The position numbers and the translations under genes are program-made. Under the pieces are notes generated by a model. It made no database searches and was not told where the DNA came from. It worked only from the letters and a program-made list of their open reading frames with translations. Source: Anaeromicropila herbilytica (GTDB lineage: Bacteria; Bacillota; Clostridia; Lachnospirales; Lachnospiraceae). Taken from it: a DNA stretch of 64,000 nt. The DNA lies in the NCBI RefSeq assembly GCF_016591975.1, contig NZ_AP024169.1, positions 4,537,001 to 4,601,000 of the forward strand. Direction: 5' to 3'. Shown in pieces: positions 53,941 through 63,460 of this stretch. Position 1 is the stretch's first letter, and the number at the start of each line of letters is the position of its first letter.

Positions 53941-54950
53941 TATTTTCCACTCTCCTTCTCGAATTCTTCTTTTACATTCAACCAACAAACTGATTCATGA
54001 TTCTCTCCAACATGGCACACTGGTGGTTTCTCTGTAAGACAAATCTTCATACAATTCTCACATCTAGGCGCAAATGCACAACCTTTTGGAGGATTAATCA
54101 AGTCTACTGGACTACCTTCAATCGGAACAAGTCTCTCATGATCATCTGCGTTTAACTTTGGAACTGACTTCAATAACCCTTTTGTATATGGATGCTTTGG
54201 ATTGTAGAAGATATCATCAATACTTCCTCTTTCAATGATATTTCCTGCATACATTACTGCTACCTTATCACAGATCTCAGATACAACTCCAAGGTCATGT
54301 GTGATAAAGATAATGGACATATTAATCTTATCTTTTAACTCTTTCATTAATTCAACAATCTGAGCTTGGATTGTAACATCAAGTGCTGTAGTAGGCTCAT
54401 CTGCAATTAATAACTTTGGATTGCAAGCTAATGCCATTGCAATCATAACACGTTGTCTCATACCACCAGAGAATTCATGAGGATATTGATTCATTCTCTT
54501 TTCTGGCTGGTTGATTCCTACTAATGTAAATAACTCTATGATACGATCTTTTCTTTGTTGTTTATTTAAATCGGTATGTTTTCTAAGTGACTCATCAATC
54601 TGATTACCTACGGTATATACAGGATTCAATGAAGTCATTGGATCTTGGAAAATCATACTGACATCTTTTCCTCTGATTTTTTGCATTTCTTTTTCGGCTA
54701 ACTTGGTAATCTCTTTTCCATCAAATTGAATCGAACCAGAAACAATCTTTCCTGGTTCAGGAATAATTCCCATAAGTCCATAAGAAGATACTGATTTACC
54801 ACTACCAGATTCCCCTACGATACCCATGACTTCCCCTTCCTCTAATTCATAGGAGATTCCACGAACAGCCTTAACTTCTCCTGCGTAGGTAAAGAAAGAC
54901 ACTTCTAATGAATCTACGCTTAATAAAGTTTTGTTCTTTGCTTCTGACAT
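53940..54950 (-). CDS. oppD: oligopeptide ABC transporter ATPase OppD
   Basis: Partner ATPase, 336 residues. Walker A GESGSGKSVSSYG, Q-loop MIFQDPMTSLNP, signature FSGGMRQRVMIAMAL, Walker B KLLIADEPTTALD, switch His in FITHDLG; C-terminal PKGCAFAPRCENCM carries the cysteines known to bind an iron-sulfur cluster in related dipeptide ATPases. AGGAGGACATGATAA precedes the ATG. Confidence 0.95.
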   Translation of the reverse strand: MSEAKNKTLLSVDSLEVSFFTYAGEVKAVRGISYELEEGEVMGIVGESGSGKSVSSYGLMGIIPEPGKIVSGSIQFDGKEITKLAEKEMQKIRGKDVSMIFQDPMTSLNPVYTVGNQIDESLRKHTDLNKQQRKDRIIELFTLVGINQPEKRMNQYPHEFSGGMRQRVMIAMALACNPKLLIADEPTTALDVTIQAQIVELMKELKDKINMSIIFITHDLGVVSEICDKVAVMYAGNIIERGSIDDIFYNPKHPYTKGLLKSVPKLNADDHERLVPIEGSPVDLINPPKGCAFAPRCENCMKICLTEKPPVCHVGENHESVCWLNVKEEFEKESGK

Positions 54951-54966
54951 TTATCATGTCCTCCTT

Positions 54967-55974
54967 TTATTTTAGTCTTGGATCAAGTGCATCACGAAGA
55001 CCATCACCAAATAGGTTAAATGCTAGAATAATAATACTAATTGTTGCTGCTGGAAATACGAGACGGTATGGATAGGAAGAGATTCCGTTAATTGCATCAC
55101 TCGCTAAAGATCCTAAACTTGCTAATGGTTTACTTACACCAATTCCCAAGAAACTAAGGTACGCTTCTGTAAAGATTACTGATGGAATCTGTAGCATTGT
55201 AGTAACTACTAATTGTCCGATACAGTTAGGAAGTAAATGTTTCATAATTAATCTCTTATTGTTCGAACCAAGTGCACGTGCTGCATTCACGTATTCCATT
55301 TCTTTTAACTGTAACACTTGCCCACGTACAATTCTTGCCATACCAACCCAATATAATAATGCATATACGATAAACATCGCAATAATACCAGGTCCTAACA
55401 CTTGTAGGCCACCAAGCATATTGCCAGAATCGAAAGCTTTTGTAAGTGGATCATCTAATACAATACGTAGAAGAATAATGATTAACATATCAGGTAAAGA
55501 ATAAATAATCTCTACGATTCTCATCATAAAGGAATCTACTTTTCCACCAATAAGTCCTGAGACAGCTCCGTAGATTGAACCAATTACTAATACAAGTAAA
55601 GATGCACCAATACCAATAAATATGGAGATTCTTGCACCAATCATGGTACGAACTAATAGATCACGTCCTAAATTATCGGTACCAAATAGGTGTTTTAGAG
55701 AAGGAGTTAGATTCTCATCTCCTCTTATCTGTTGATCATACGTATACGGACTTAAAAATGGTCCAACAATCGCGAATAAAAGAACTAATATAATTACTAC
55801 TAAAGATACCATAGCAATCTTATTCATCTTTAATCTTCTCCAAGCATCTCTCCAGTAACTTGTCTGCTCTCCAATGCTTGTCAATTTTTCTCTTTCTATA
55901 TTTGAAGCAGGTGCAAAATCATCTGCTGTAACTTCAATTTGTGTACTAAATAACTTTTTATTGTTTATTATCAT
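54967..55974 (-). CDS. oppC: oligopeptide ABC transporter permease OppC
   Basis: A 335-residue permease with a soluble N-terminal extension (1-50), six membrane helices, and the EAA loop NAARALGSNNKRLIMKHLLPN. GTDNLGRDLLVRTMIGARIS is typical of OppC. GAGAGGAGCAAGATC precedes the ATG. Confidence 0.94.
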   Translation of the reverse strand: MIINNKKLFSTQIEVTADDFAPASNIEREKLTSIGEQTSYWRDAWRRLKMNKIAMVSLVVIILVLLFAIVGPFLSPYTYDQQIRGDENLTPSLKHLFGTDNLGRDLLVRTMIGARISIFIGIGASLLVLVIGSIYGAVSGLIGGKVDSFMMRIVEIIYSLPDMLIIILLRIVLDDPLTKAFDSGNMLGGLQVLGPGIIAMFIVYALLYWVGMARIVRGQVLQLKEMEYVNAARALGSNNKRLIMKHLLPNCIGQLVVTTMLQIPSVIFTEAYLSFLGIGVSKPLASLGSLASDAINGISSYPYRLVFPAATISIIILAFNLFGDGLRDALDPRLK

Positions 55975-55988
55975 GATCTTGCTCCTCT

Positions 55989-56909
55989 CTATTTGGTTAA
56001 TTTGATTCTAGGGTCAACAATCTTATAAAGAATGTCACACAATAAGTTCATTAGGATAATTAGTGTTGCAAGGAACACTGTAGTACCCATAATCATGTTG
56101 TAATCTCTGTTCTCAATTGACTTGATAAAGTATCTACCAAGACCAGGAATATTGAATACTTTCTCTACAACGAATGCACCAGTTAATGTATAAGCAACTA
56201 ACGGTCCTATATATGTAATAACAGGAATCAATGAGTTTCTCATTGCATGCTTAAATGTTATTACAAATACACTCATACCTTTAGCTTTCGCCGTTCTGAT
56301 ATAATCTTGTCCCATTGCTTCAAGCATACTGGAACGTAATAATCTTGCAATATAGCACATTGGATAAAAACCTAATGTGAATACAGGAAGAATGTAACTA
56401 CTAGGTTCATCTAACCCGTACGTCGGAAACCAACCAAGATTAATTGAAAAAATTAACATTGATGTTGTAGCAATAACAAATCCAGGAATTGCAATTCCTG
56501 CTGTTGAGAATACACGGATTACTCCATCTTGCCACTTTCCACGTTTTAATGCTGCGATACATCCTAGAGGAATACCGAATGCAATCGCAAAAAGAATTGA
56601 TAATCCACCAATCTGTGCTGAGATTGGGAAGGAATCCTCAATAATCTTTGTAACTGGAACATTTTTTTGAATCTTTAAACTTACCCCAAGGTCACCATTT
56701 AACAATTGACCAATATATTTTCCATATTGAACATATATCGGTTTATCAAGACCATACTTCTCATTTAATGCAGCTTGTGCTATTTCATTGGTTTTCTCAG
56801 ATGTAAATGGGCTACCTGGAACCAACTTCATTAAAAAAAACGTAATCGTTGCTGCTACAAATATTGTAAAGAGAGCTGCCATAATACGTTTCGCAATGTA
56901 TTTTGCCAT
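55989..56909 (-). CDS. oppB: oligopeptide ABC transporter permease OppB
   Basis: A 306-residue permease: MAKYIAKRIMAALFTIFVAATITFFLM region as first helix, KLVPGSPF, GDLGVSLKI, the EAA loop RTAKAKGMSVFVITFKHAMRN, and FNIPGLGRYFIKSIENRDYN. First gene of the operon behind a near-perfect sigma-A promoter. Confidence 0.94.
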   Translation of the reverse strand: MAKYIAKRIMAALFTIFVAATITFFLMKLVPGSPFTSEKTNEIAQAALNEKYGLDKPIYVQYGKYIGQLLNGDLGVSLKIQKNVPVTKIIEDSFPISAQIGGLSILFAIAFGIPLGCIAALKRGKWQDGVIRVFSTAGIAIPGFVIATTSMLIFSINLGWFPTYGLDEPSSYILPVFTLGFYPMCYIARLLRSSMLEAMGQDYIRTAKAKGMSVFVITFKHAMRNSLIPVITYIGPLVAYTLTGAFVVEKVFNIPGLGRYFIKSIENRDYNMIMGTTVFLATLIILMNLLCDILYKIVDPRIKLTK

Positions 56910-56985
56910 GAATTCAACCTACCTTCTCATTTTGCATAAATTTACCTGTTTTTAAGTATTTATTGATACTTTTTTATTCTAACTT

Positions 56986-57014
56986 ATCATAACTTGATAA
57001 ATAGTTAGTGTCAA
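56986..57014 (-). promoter_or_regulatory. strong sigma-A promoter of oppBCDFA
   Basis: TTGACA, 17 bases, TATGAT: eleven of twelve consensus positions. Confidence 0.85.
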
Positions 57015-57257
57015 TGGTTTGGGTCATTCCAATTTTAGGATTCGACATTTTTTGTGATTTTTCATAATGTTTAACGGGGGAGGTAGAACTGAATTTTGTA
57101 GATTGTAACAGAGAAATATGTAATATTAGGAATATGAAATTATACGTACTTTCTATTGATTGTAAAACATACAATGTATCTTTATTATATAGTTTATAAA
57201 TAAATCTCTAGAAATCTCTTATTAATTTTTTGTAAATACTCTTTGTATTTTATACAC

Positions 57258-57292
57258 TAAAAAAGGATAACCAATTAAAGTTATCCTTTTTG
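57258..57292. terminator. terminator of the BIG2 gene at 57297
   Basis: A perfect 12-base stem AAAAAGGATAAC/GTTATCCTTTTT around an 8-base loop, with T-runs on both strands. Confidence 0.9.
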
Positions 57293-57296
57293 TTTA

Positions 57297-58853
57297 TTAA
57301 TCTATTGATTTATAGGATTCTACCCACTTCTTTCCATTGTAGTAATACCCGTCATCTGTGTAACATCCACATGCTCTATAGTATTTTCCATCATAAGAAA
57401 ATATAAAATATACTTCAGTTCTTCTATCAAACCACGTTGTGCTACCAATCACAGCAAAATTAACACTTTTCGACTTTCCTGGTTTCAAATCAATATAATT
57501 GCGATTTCCTGATAATTTCAAGTAACGGTCATATGTTTTATAATCATAGTCCAAAGAGTATGCCCCACTGGAATATATTCTTAATGTTTTCTTACCATAA
57601 TTATGCACTGTGATATAGAAAGTATTTGTTCTAATACGATATTCATATAAATCAATCAAAAAATCTGGTGCAGCTCTTTTTACCACTACCTTACATTGTA
57701 ACTTTCGACCCTTAACAGTAGCAGTTATAGTTGTGGTCCCAATCTTCTTAGCAGTCACCTTGCCCTTTGGTGAAACAGTTGCTATGGATTTATTACTTGA
57801 TGCCCATCTTACATCTCCTGTAGCATGTGCAATTTTTAACGTAGCTGAATATCCATTCGTTATAGATACTTTTGTTTTACTAATCGTAGGATTTTTTACT
57901 GTAACTTTACAACTTAACTTGATTCCATTAGATATGACTGTAATTGTTGTTGTACCTTTTTTCTTCGCAATCACCTTTCCCCTCGGGGATATGGTTGCGA
58001 CTGAAGGACTACTTGATGACCATTTTGTGGTACCAGATGCATGTGATAATAACAAAGTTGTAGAACTTCCTAAATATAATGTTACTTTTGACTTATTTAT
58101 ACTTGGATTTTTCACCGTAACTTTACAACTTAATTTTGTTTTACCTATTGTTGCTGTTATTGTTGCTGTTCCTTTTTGATTCCCCTTAACTACCCCATTA
58201 GAAGATACAGATACTACACTGTCATCGCTAGATTCCCATATTACAGAATAGCCTGATATTGTTGATGGCTCTGTAACAACCGTTAGATCAGTAGTATCTC
58301 CTAAACTCAATGTCATACTTTTATTTTTCAAAGTATATATTGGATCCCCTTCACTTCCAATTCGAATGGCTTTAATGGTAAAATCGTAATCCAATCCCAT
58401 TATATCATTATTAACTAAGCATAACCTATATTTTCCCTTACTTAAGCTTGTTTTTATTAATAGATCTTCTGTTTCTGATGAATTAATATGTAATCTGCTT
58501 AAGACTTCTAGATTATTCTCATCATAAATGATAACATCAAAATCTTCTCCATATGTTCCTGTAAATTCATCCGTATCATCATCATAATCCCTTTCTTTAA
58601 AATTAATATTTAACTTAGACTCATGTTCGAGTGAAAAATCAAATGATTTCATTTGTTTTTCATCCTCTATTACTTCTCCCGACTCATCATAATTAGGTTC
58701 TAAGTCAGGGTCTTCAAATGAACCAACTTCACTCATAACTGTTGTTGTTTCTGCATGGGCTATCCTATTACTAAATCCCCCTATTATCAACACCATGCAT
58801 AAAAAACTAAAAACTATTTTGATTTTTTTCCATCTTACTTTGTAATAATTCAT
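57297..58853 (-). CDS. secreted protein with three BIG2 domains
   Basis: A 518-residue exported protein. Signal peptide about 1-34 (KIVFSFLCMVLIIGGFSNRIAHA). Residues about 40-160 resemble a pre-peptidase C-terminal-like beta domain (HESKLNINFKERDYD, GKYRLCLVNND). Three clear BIG2 repeats follow at about 172-250, 250-325 and 325-400, each with a W-x-SS...VA-S-GKV-AKK-GT-TIT core. A last beta-rich domain (about 402-518) has many Tyr. No anchor or catalytic motif. GAGGAGAGAAATGGA precedes the ATG. Probably a surface or matrix protein. Confidence 0.85.
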   Translation of the reverse strand: MNYYKVRWKKIKIVFSFLCMVLIIGGFSNRIAHAETTTVMSEVGSFEDPDLEPNYDESGEVIEDEKQMKSFDFSLEHESKLNINFKERDYDDDTDEFTGTYGEDFDVIIYDENNLEVLSRLHINSSETEDLLIKTSLSKGKYRLCLVNNDIMGLDYDFTIKAIRIGSEGDPIYTLKNKSMTLSLGDTTDLTVVTEPSTISGYSVIWESSDDSVVSVSSNGVVKGNQKGTATITATIGKTKLSCKVTVKNPSINKSKVTLYLGSSTTLLLSHASGTTKWSSSSPSVATISPRGKVIAKKKGTTTITVISNGIKLSCKVTVKNPTISKTKVSITNGYSATLKIAHATGDVRWASSNKSIATVSPKGKVTAKKIGTTTITATVKGRKLQCKVVVKRAAPDFLIDLYEYRIRTNTFYITVHNYGKKTLRIYSSGAYSLDYDYKTYDRYLKLSGNRNYIDLKPGKSKSVNFAVIGSTTWFDRRTEVYFIFSYDGKYYRACGCYTDDGYYYNGKKWVESYKSID

Positions 58854-58948
58854 TCCATTTCTCTCCTCATTTGTTAATTAGATTATTTAATCTTGTTTCA
58901 TTAGCTTTTTCAAGCAATCGGACTATTATATAATGAATAATGCATAGA

Positions 58949-58994
58949 AAAACCCAAAAGGAGGAACGATGATTACATTTCCTTTTGGGATTTT
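58949..58994. terminator. terminator of the small gene at 59027
   Basis: CCCAAAAGGA/TCCTTTTGGG perfect stem with a 17-base loop, flanked by A- and T-runs. Confidence 0.82.
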
Positions 58995-59026
58995 ACTTAT
59001 TTGCTCTATATACTATCTTATTTATA

Positions 59027-59287
59027 TTATCTACGCTCAATATCTCTTCGCTTGTCATCTGTACTTTCAATATATTTTTGTACATCTTCTAATGTAAGTT
59101 CAGGTCTTGAACTTAATATTTGATAGACTAATGCCAGCTTTGCTGTCTTACTGTCTTCTTCTAGCTTTCTTAATCTGTATTTGTTTCTTCTTTCGCCACC
59201 TTCTGAAATACCTACAATAGCTACGATAGTTACACAGATAATAAAAACAACTCCCATTATATATTCATCTCCATTCTTATATTCCAT
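59027..59287 (-). CDS. small single-pass membrane protein
   Basis: An 86-residue protein, not recognised. One membrane helix (about 11-27, VVFIICVTIVAIVGI), then a charged cytoplasmic tail with a coiled-coil-like stretch (RRNKYRLRKLEEDSKTAKLALVYQ region). Start could be here or at the eleventh codon (MGVVFI), which has GGAG eleven bases away. It lies 130 bases after the radical SAM-GNAT gene and ends at its own terminator. Small proteins with a helix and charged tail often act as membrane regulators or scaffolds. Confidence 0.6.
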   Translation of the reverse strand: MEYKNGDEYIMGVVFIICVTIVAIVGISEGGERRNKYRLRKLEEDSKTAKLALVYQILSSRPELTLEDVQKYIESTDDKRRDIERR

Positions 59288-59417
59288 ATTGTACCAATCC
59301 TTGCTGTTGTTATTATAAATGATTCAGGATTGTTTTACAAGTTTGAAAATACATTTTACTCATCTTATTGTTTTCCTTCACTCTCTATAATTAAGTGTAA
59401 AAAAATCGTGTTTAATT

Positions 59418-60920
59418 TTAAGACAAAAAGAATTGTTCTCTTGTTATTAGTAAATCAACCATTCCATTCTCTTGCGTAACCCTTTTAAATCCAACTGCTT
59501 CATGCAATCTTAACGCTGCAACTCTTGTTTCCTCGAAACAATTATGAACTGCTCTTGCATTAAGCTTTTCAAACGCAACTTCTAGCAATTGCCTTAAAGC
59601 TTCTTTGGAATATCCTAATCCTCTATATTTTGCTTCTATCACAACACCCATCTCATACCAATCTTTTTTCTGATTCTTATGTAGATTGACCTCGCCAAGA
59701 AATACTTCATCATATTTTCTAACAATATATGCATAGTAGTAGTTAGAAGGATGGGAGGTTTGATTTATCCAGGTCTGATACCAGTTCGACATATCTTCAT
59801 CTAGAAATTGAATACATCCTGTAACACTGTCATACCCCTCATGGTTGATATTGCAGCCTTTATTATATTCCATTGTATCTGGTTGAAGCATAAGATTTTT
59901 ACGATAATCTAATTCCTCATACTTTGGTATATGTAGATATACATCATTTATAATGTATTGGTCTACTGATACATCAATCTCAAGAATACCTTTCTTCGCA
60001 TCTTCTAGGGTATTCTTTTCAGCTTTTCGTAATACTTCAATATAATCTTTTAACTTCTGATCTATTGGAATCTGTATACTTTCATAAGCTTTTCCAAATA
60101 CATATGGATTCCCCATATCACAGGAGAAACTCATGTCACCATTTGGTCTAATAGCTAAAAATCCATAATTCAAAGTATATAGTTCCTCATTCTCATAATC
60201 AGCTATTATTTCTTTTATTTGTTGATAATTTTGTATATTAGGGTTGTCAATACGATTGGGATATTGCTCTTGCAGTAGCGTAATTCTTTTATGAAATTCT
60301 GCAAATGAATCTCTTGGAACAAGGAGCTTTTCATTCTCACTTTTCTCCTTGTCTGATTTGATTCCCAAGGTGCCAATCGGCGTAAACTTCATCATACAAT
60401 GTTGAAAAGGTAGAAGTAGATTCGCAATGTTCTCTATCTCCTTCTGATAATCTTTGGCAAGAGTAATCTGTACATAGGTTGTAATCCCTTTCCTATCCAT
60501 ATATTCGATTGCATGCATCACCTTGTCAAAGCTATCCTTGCCAGCAATTGCTTGATGCTCTGTAGCATTAACGCCTAATAAACTGGTGAAATAGGTATCA
60601 AGATTCTTATAAGATGATAACTTCCGCAATCTGCTTTCGTTCATTCCAAGACTATTTGAGGCAAAGGAAAATGGAATCTCTAATTCTTCTATATAATAAA
60701 GAATCTCAAATATATCATTCCTCATTATCGGTTCTCCACCGGTAATAATTAGATATCTTCCGCCCTGATCTTTGAATTCTTTAATTATTTCTTTTATTTG
60801 ATCCGTCGTCATTTCTGTAATATCATGATGTAGACCACCATCTAAATAGCAATGGTTACAGTGCTGATTGCAGGAATGTGTTAACTCTATGTAGAGTGTC
60901 TTAATTGGTAAATAGTTCAT
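59418..60920 (-). CDS. radical SAM enzyme fused to a GNAT acetyltransferase
   Basis: A 500-residue fusion. Residues about 1-330: radical SAM with cluster motif CNQHCNHC (Cys17, Cys21, Cys24), LIITGGEPIMRNDIF, and the late SAM-binding region; the later cysteines (FSCDMG, KGCNINHEG) could be part of a reduced SPASM-like site. Residues about 345-500: GNAT fold with YEMGVVIEAKYRGLGYSKEA (acetyl-CoA loop) and LRLHEAVGFKRV. Radical SAM proteins with this start often modify ribosomally made peptides; GNAT domains acetylate amines. CTGGAGGACTAGTT precedes the ATG. A 19-codon ORF with its own strong ribosome site lies 30 bases upstream. Product unknown. Confidence 0.85.
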   Translation of the reverse strand: MNYLPIKTLYIELTHSCNQHCNHCYLDGGLHHDITEMTTDQIKEIIKEFKDQGGRYLIITGGEPIMRNDIFEILYYIEELEIPFSFASNSLGMNESRLRKLSSYKNLDTYFTSLLGVNATEHQAIAGKDSFDKVMHAIEYMDRKGITTYVQITLAKDYQKEIENIANLLLPFQHCMMKFTPIGTLGIKSDKEKSENEKLLVPRDSFAEFHKRITLLQEQYPNRIDNPNIQNYQQIKEIIADYENEELYTLNYGFLAIRPNGDMSFSCDMGNPYVFGKAYESIQIPIDQKLKDYIEVLRKAEKNTLEDAKKGILEIDVSVDQYIINDVYLHIPKYEELDYRKNLMLQPDTMEYNKGCNINHEGYDSVTGCIQFLDEDMSNWYQTWINQTSHPSNYYYAYIVRKYDEVFLGEVNLHKNQKKDWYEMGVVIEAKYRGLGYSKEALRQLLEVAFEKLNARAVHNCFEETRVAALRLHEAVGFKRVTQENGMVDLLITREQFFLS

Positions 60921-60950
60921 AACTAGTCCTCCAGTAATTTTAATCGGAGG

Positions 60951-61010
60951 TTACTTTAGAGTGCTTCCTCCATCCACTTTATTGGTTTTATTTAAAATCA
61001 TTCTATCCAT
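60951..61010 (-). CDS. micro-ORF of 19 codons before the radical SAM-GNAT gene
   Basis: Reads MDRMILNKTNKVDGGSTLK then TAA. AAAGGAGACATAAAT lies directly upstream, as strong as the sites of real genes around it, and the next gene starts 30 bases after its stop. It is too short to judge by composition. It could be a precursor peptide for the radical SAM-GNAT enzyme, a leader peptide controlling that gene, or chance. Confidence 0.5.
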   Translation of the reverse strand: MDRMILNKTNKVDGGSTLK

Positions 61011-61053
61011 ATTTATGTCTCCTTTCTGTTTTTATTTGATTAACAATTCGTAT

Positions 61054-61084
61054 ACACGGAAATATTTTGTATATTTTTCCATGT
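61054..61084. promoter_or_regulatory. inverted repeat upstream of the micro-ORF
   Basis: ACACGGAAATAT...ATATTTTTCCATGT, nearly symmetrical, 44-74 bases before the micro-ORF start. Operator or mRNA hairpin. Confidence 0.45.
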
Positions 61085-61162
61085 TTTTATCATAACATAT
61101 TAAATAGCTTAATTCTATAGGTGTATTTCTTCTGGTAGCTGCTTATACCGTCATCATAAGAT

Positions 61163-61198
61163 ACAAACTATATTGTTTGCCTGATGCTTTCAAACAAT
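61163..61198. promoter_or_regulatory. triple CAAAC/GTTTG half-site cluster
   Basis: CAAAC-TATATT-GTTTG-N11-CAAAC: two overlapping inverted repeats sharing the central half-site, with ATTGTTTG/CAAACAAT fully symmetrical over eight bases. Looks like a regulator binding site. Confidence 0.4.
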
Positions 61199-61245
61199 AA
61201 ACCATTTTCTAACCTGTCTATATCCTACTCTTTTAGTACAAACAA

Positions 61246-61271
61246 AGCCTGACATCTCTGCCAGGCTTTAA
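61246..61271 (-). terminator. terminator of the S41 peptidase gene
   Basis: AAAGCCTG/CAGGCTTT with a 10-base loop followed by TGTTTGT on the minus strand. Confidence 0.7.
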
Positions 61272-61329
61272 TTCTAATCTTCTACTTCCAAGAAGTTCAT
61301 ACTAAAATAATTAGCTAGTTCTAATATAA

Positions 61330-62823
61330 TCACTTACCTTCTATTATTTCATAGATCTTATCCAATGCCTTCTCTGAATCACAAACATAATCTGGAGTAA
61401 TACAATTATCTTTATTATTTGAGTCCGCTCTGAAGAACTCTTTTGTAGATATCTGAGCGTAAATCTTCGCATTCGGAGTCTTAAATATTGAAACATCTCC
61501 ATACCCATTTGGATTCTCACCTGGTATCTCACCAACAATCTTTCCAAGATGGTTATCTTGAATCCATTCAGCATACATCATAGCAGAGCTAAATGTATTA
61601 ACAGAGGTGAGAATATATACATCTCCTTGGTACATAAGATTATCCTTCTTATGGTTTACTATACCTTTGTTGGAGTCGGGTATATATAAGAATCCCAATC
61701 TCCATTTACTAGATCCACCATAATATTTATCAATATTCAGATAACGAAGGAACTCATTTATTACTAAAGAGTTTCCTCCTCCATTTTCTCTTAAATCAAC
61801 TGCTACATGCTTGATATTATTTTGTTTTACTTTTGCAAAGAATTTATTTAATGTATGACGATATACTTTATTAATTGTACAAGTGTCAATCGTCAATATA
61901 CCTAAGGATGCTTCTTTATCTAATTTGTAGCGTACAAAGGATTGATCAGGCTTTGCTTTCTTATCGTCTTCCGAATTATACTTCTGATATTCATCATAAG
62001 TAACATAATCGTCTAATGTATAAGAATAATCCTTTTCTACCCCTTGATTTTCATAAGTATAAGTCGTGCCTTGACTTACATCAATCCCTAAAAATTCTAA
62101 ACCTTCTAAACTGATTACGCAGGAATTTAACTTATCCATTGCTAGGCTTTCTAACTCATAACTGAAATAGTTCTTATGCGATGCAAATAAATCCTCTAAT
62201 GCTACTCCATTAACCTTAACAAGCTTATCTCCTACATCTTCATGTTCCTTGTAGTATTTTAAATAATGCTTATCTTCAGAACACCAATAAGCAGTAGTAT
62301 GTGCATCATGCAAGGAAGCAAGTAACTTCTCTAATTCCGTCCATACTGTAATTGTAGTAATATGGTCTGTGCTTTTTAGTTCCTTCAACACTTGTTGATA
62401 TGCTCTCTCGATATCTTTTCTTGTTTCTTCCTCTGGTTTTCCTTTGATATAAATAGGGTGATCCTTTTTTAGATATCGATAGATTGTATCAATATCCTGC
62501 TTTGCCTGACGATATGTATAAGTTCGGTCTGCCTTTTCACTAATATAACTATCATTATGAAATGAAATGCTATTATAATATGGGTTGCAATATATTCCAA
62601 ATAGTGTGATCAGAACAATTGCACCTTCTGCCACACCTAGTATTACATTATATCTAGTCTTTTTCTTCTTACTGATAATCTGTCTTGCCACCAGAATGAT
62701 ATCAATTAGAAGTAATGTTACAACTATCCAAGATGGTATTGATATTACCAAGAGATCAATTGCTATTAAGGCAATTGGAAGGAGTAAGAATAGCACTTCT
62801 CCTATCTTTTTTATAAATCTCAT
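61330..62823 (-). CDS. membrane-anchored S41-family peptidase-like protein
   Basis: A 497-residue protein with three N-terminal hydrophobic segments (about 8-27, 30-47, 60-77). The extracytoplasmic part resembles S41 (tail-specific protease/tricorn core): HDAHTTAYW, LGILTIDTC, VAVDLRENGGGNSLVINEFL, then YILTSVNTFSSAMMYAEW with the probable nucleophile serine near 412. No PDZ domain is obvious. GGGAGGTATCT precedes the ATG. Between the LytTR/DUF3021 pair and the micro-ORF/radical SAM gene. Substrate unknown. Confidence 0.85.
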   Translation of the reverse strand: MRFIKKIGEVLFLLLPIALIAIDLLVISIPSWIVVTLLLIDIILVARQIISKKKKTRYNVILGVAEGAIVLITLFGIYCNPYYNSISFHNDSYISEKADRTYTYRQAKQDIDTIYRYLKKDHPIYIKGKPEEETRKDIERAYQQVLKELKSTDHITTITVWTELEKLLASLHDAHTTAYWCSEDKHYLKYYKEHEDVGDKLVKVNGVALEDLFASHKNYFSYELESLAMDKLNSCVISLEGLEFLGIDVSQGTTYTYENQGVEKDYSYTLDDYVTYDEYQKYNSEDDKKAKPDQSFVRYKLDKEASLGILTIDTCTINKVYRHTLNKFFAKVKQNNIKHVAVDLRENGGGNSLVINEFLRYLNIDKYYGGSSKWRLGFLYIPDSNKGIVNHKKDNLMYQGDVYILTSVNTFSSAMMYAEWIQDNHLGKIVGEIPGENPNGYGDVSIFKTPNAKIYAQISTKEFFRADSNNKDNCITPDYVCDSEKALDKIYEIIEGK

Positions 62824-62954
62824 AGATACCTCCCTATATGCTTCATGATTGCTTCATGATTCATTTACTTTATAACAATTTGCGTTTTCCACTAGTTACC
62901 ATATTATTACATAGTATTTTTATTAGTCAACTTTTATTATTCTTATATATGCAA

Positions 62955-62980
62955 ACAGTTCAGCCATGTGGCTGAACTGT
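62955..62980 (-). terminator. hairpin after the DUF3021-like gene
   Basis: A perfect 12-base stem ACAGTTCAGCCA/TGGCTGAACTGT with a 2-base loop; the T-run on the minus strand is short (TTTG). Confidence 0.65.
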
Positions 62981-62989
62981 AACATCCTT

Positions 62990-63454
62990 CTACTCAATCT
63001 CACTAATTCTACTCTTTTTATATTCCTCAAGTCTTCTATTATACTTATTCGATACAGACTCTTTATAAACAAACCATATTGCTCCAACCATTCCTGTCAT
63101 CCATAGAATCCATACAGAGAATCCTAGAAAATATCGAATCCCATCCAGCGGACCGTGTGGTGCAGAAGATTGAAAATAGATCAGTCCTAAGATATAGATC
63201 GAAATTACAAATAGAATCACTCGAACCTGTTCGGACATTTTTTCAAACACAACATTACTTATAAACAGAATTGCAACTCCTAATAGCCCACCAATATAGA
63301 TCAACGTTTGTGTAATCGCTGGCATAGGAATAGAATCTCTTTCCTTTGAGAATACGCATATCAAATAAGCTATAAACATGGCAACCCCAAATAATACAAA
63401 GGCATACACCACCATTTCAATTAATTCCATCATTTTATCTTTAAACTTTTCCAT
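62990..63454 (-). CDS. DUF3021-like four-helix membrane protein
   Basis: A 154-residue protein with four membrane helices (about 12-34, 48-66, 78-97 and 108-129) and a basic C-terminal tail. DUF3021 proteins are usually encoded with a LytTR regulator, as here, and may hold it inactive at the membrane. The ATG at 63454 overlaps no gene but uses GGAG inside the end of the LytTR gene, so the two are coupled. Confidence 0.75.
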   Translation of the reverse strand: MEKFKDKMMELIEMVVYAFVLFGVAMFIAYLICVFSKERDSIPMPAITQTLIYIGGLLGVAILFISNVVFEKMSEQVRVILFVISIYILGLIYFQSSAPHGPLDGIRYFLGFSVWILWMTGMVGAIWFVYKESVSNKYNRRLEEYKKSRISEIE

Positions 63455-63460
63455 ATCCAA

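Larger units (their letters stand above)
56910..57296. other. 387-base region upstream of the opp operon
   Basis: Contains the opp promoter (56986-57014) and the terminator of the next minus-strand gene (57258-57292). No credible ORF. Confidence 0.6.
61011..61329. other. 319-base region upstream of the micro-ORF
   Basis: Contains the terminator of the S41 gene (61246-61271), two inverted repeats (below), and presumably the micro-ORF promoter, which I could not fix. Confidence 0.55.
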
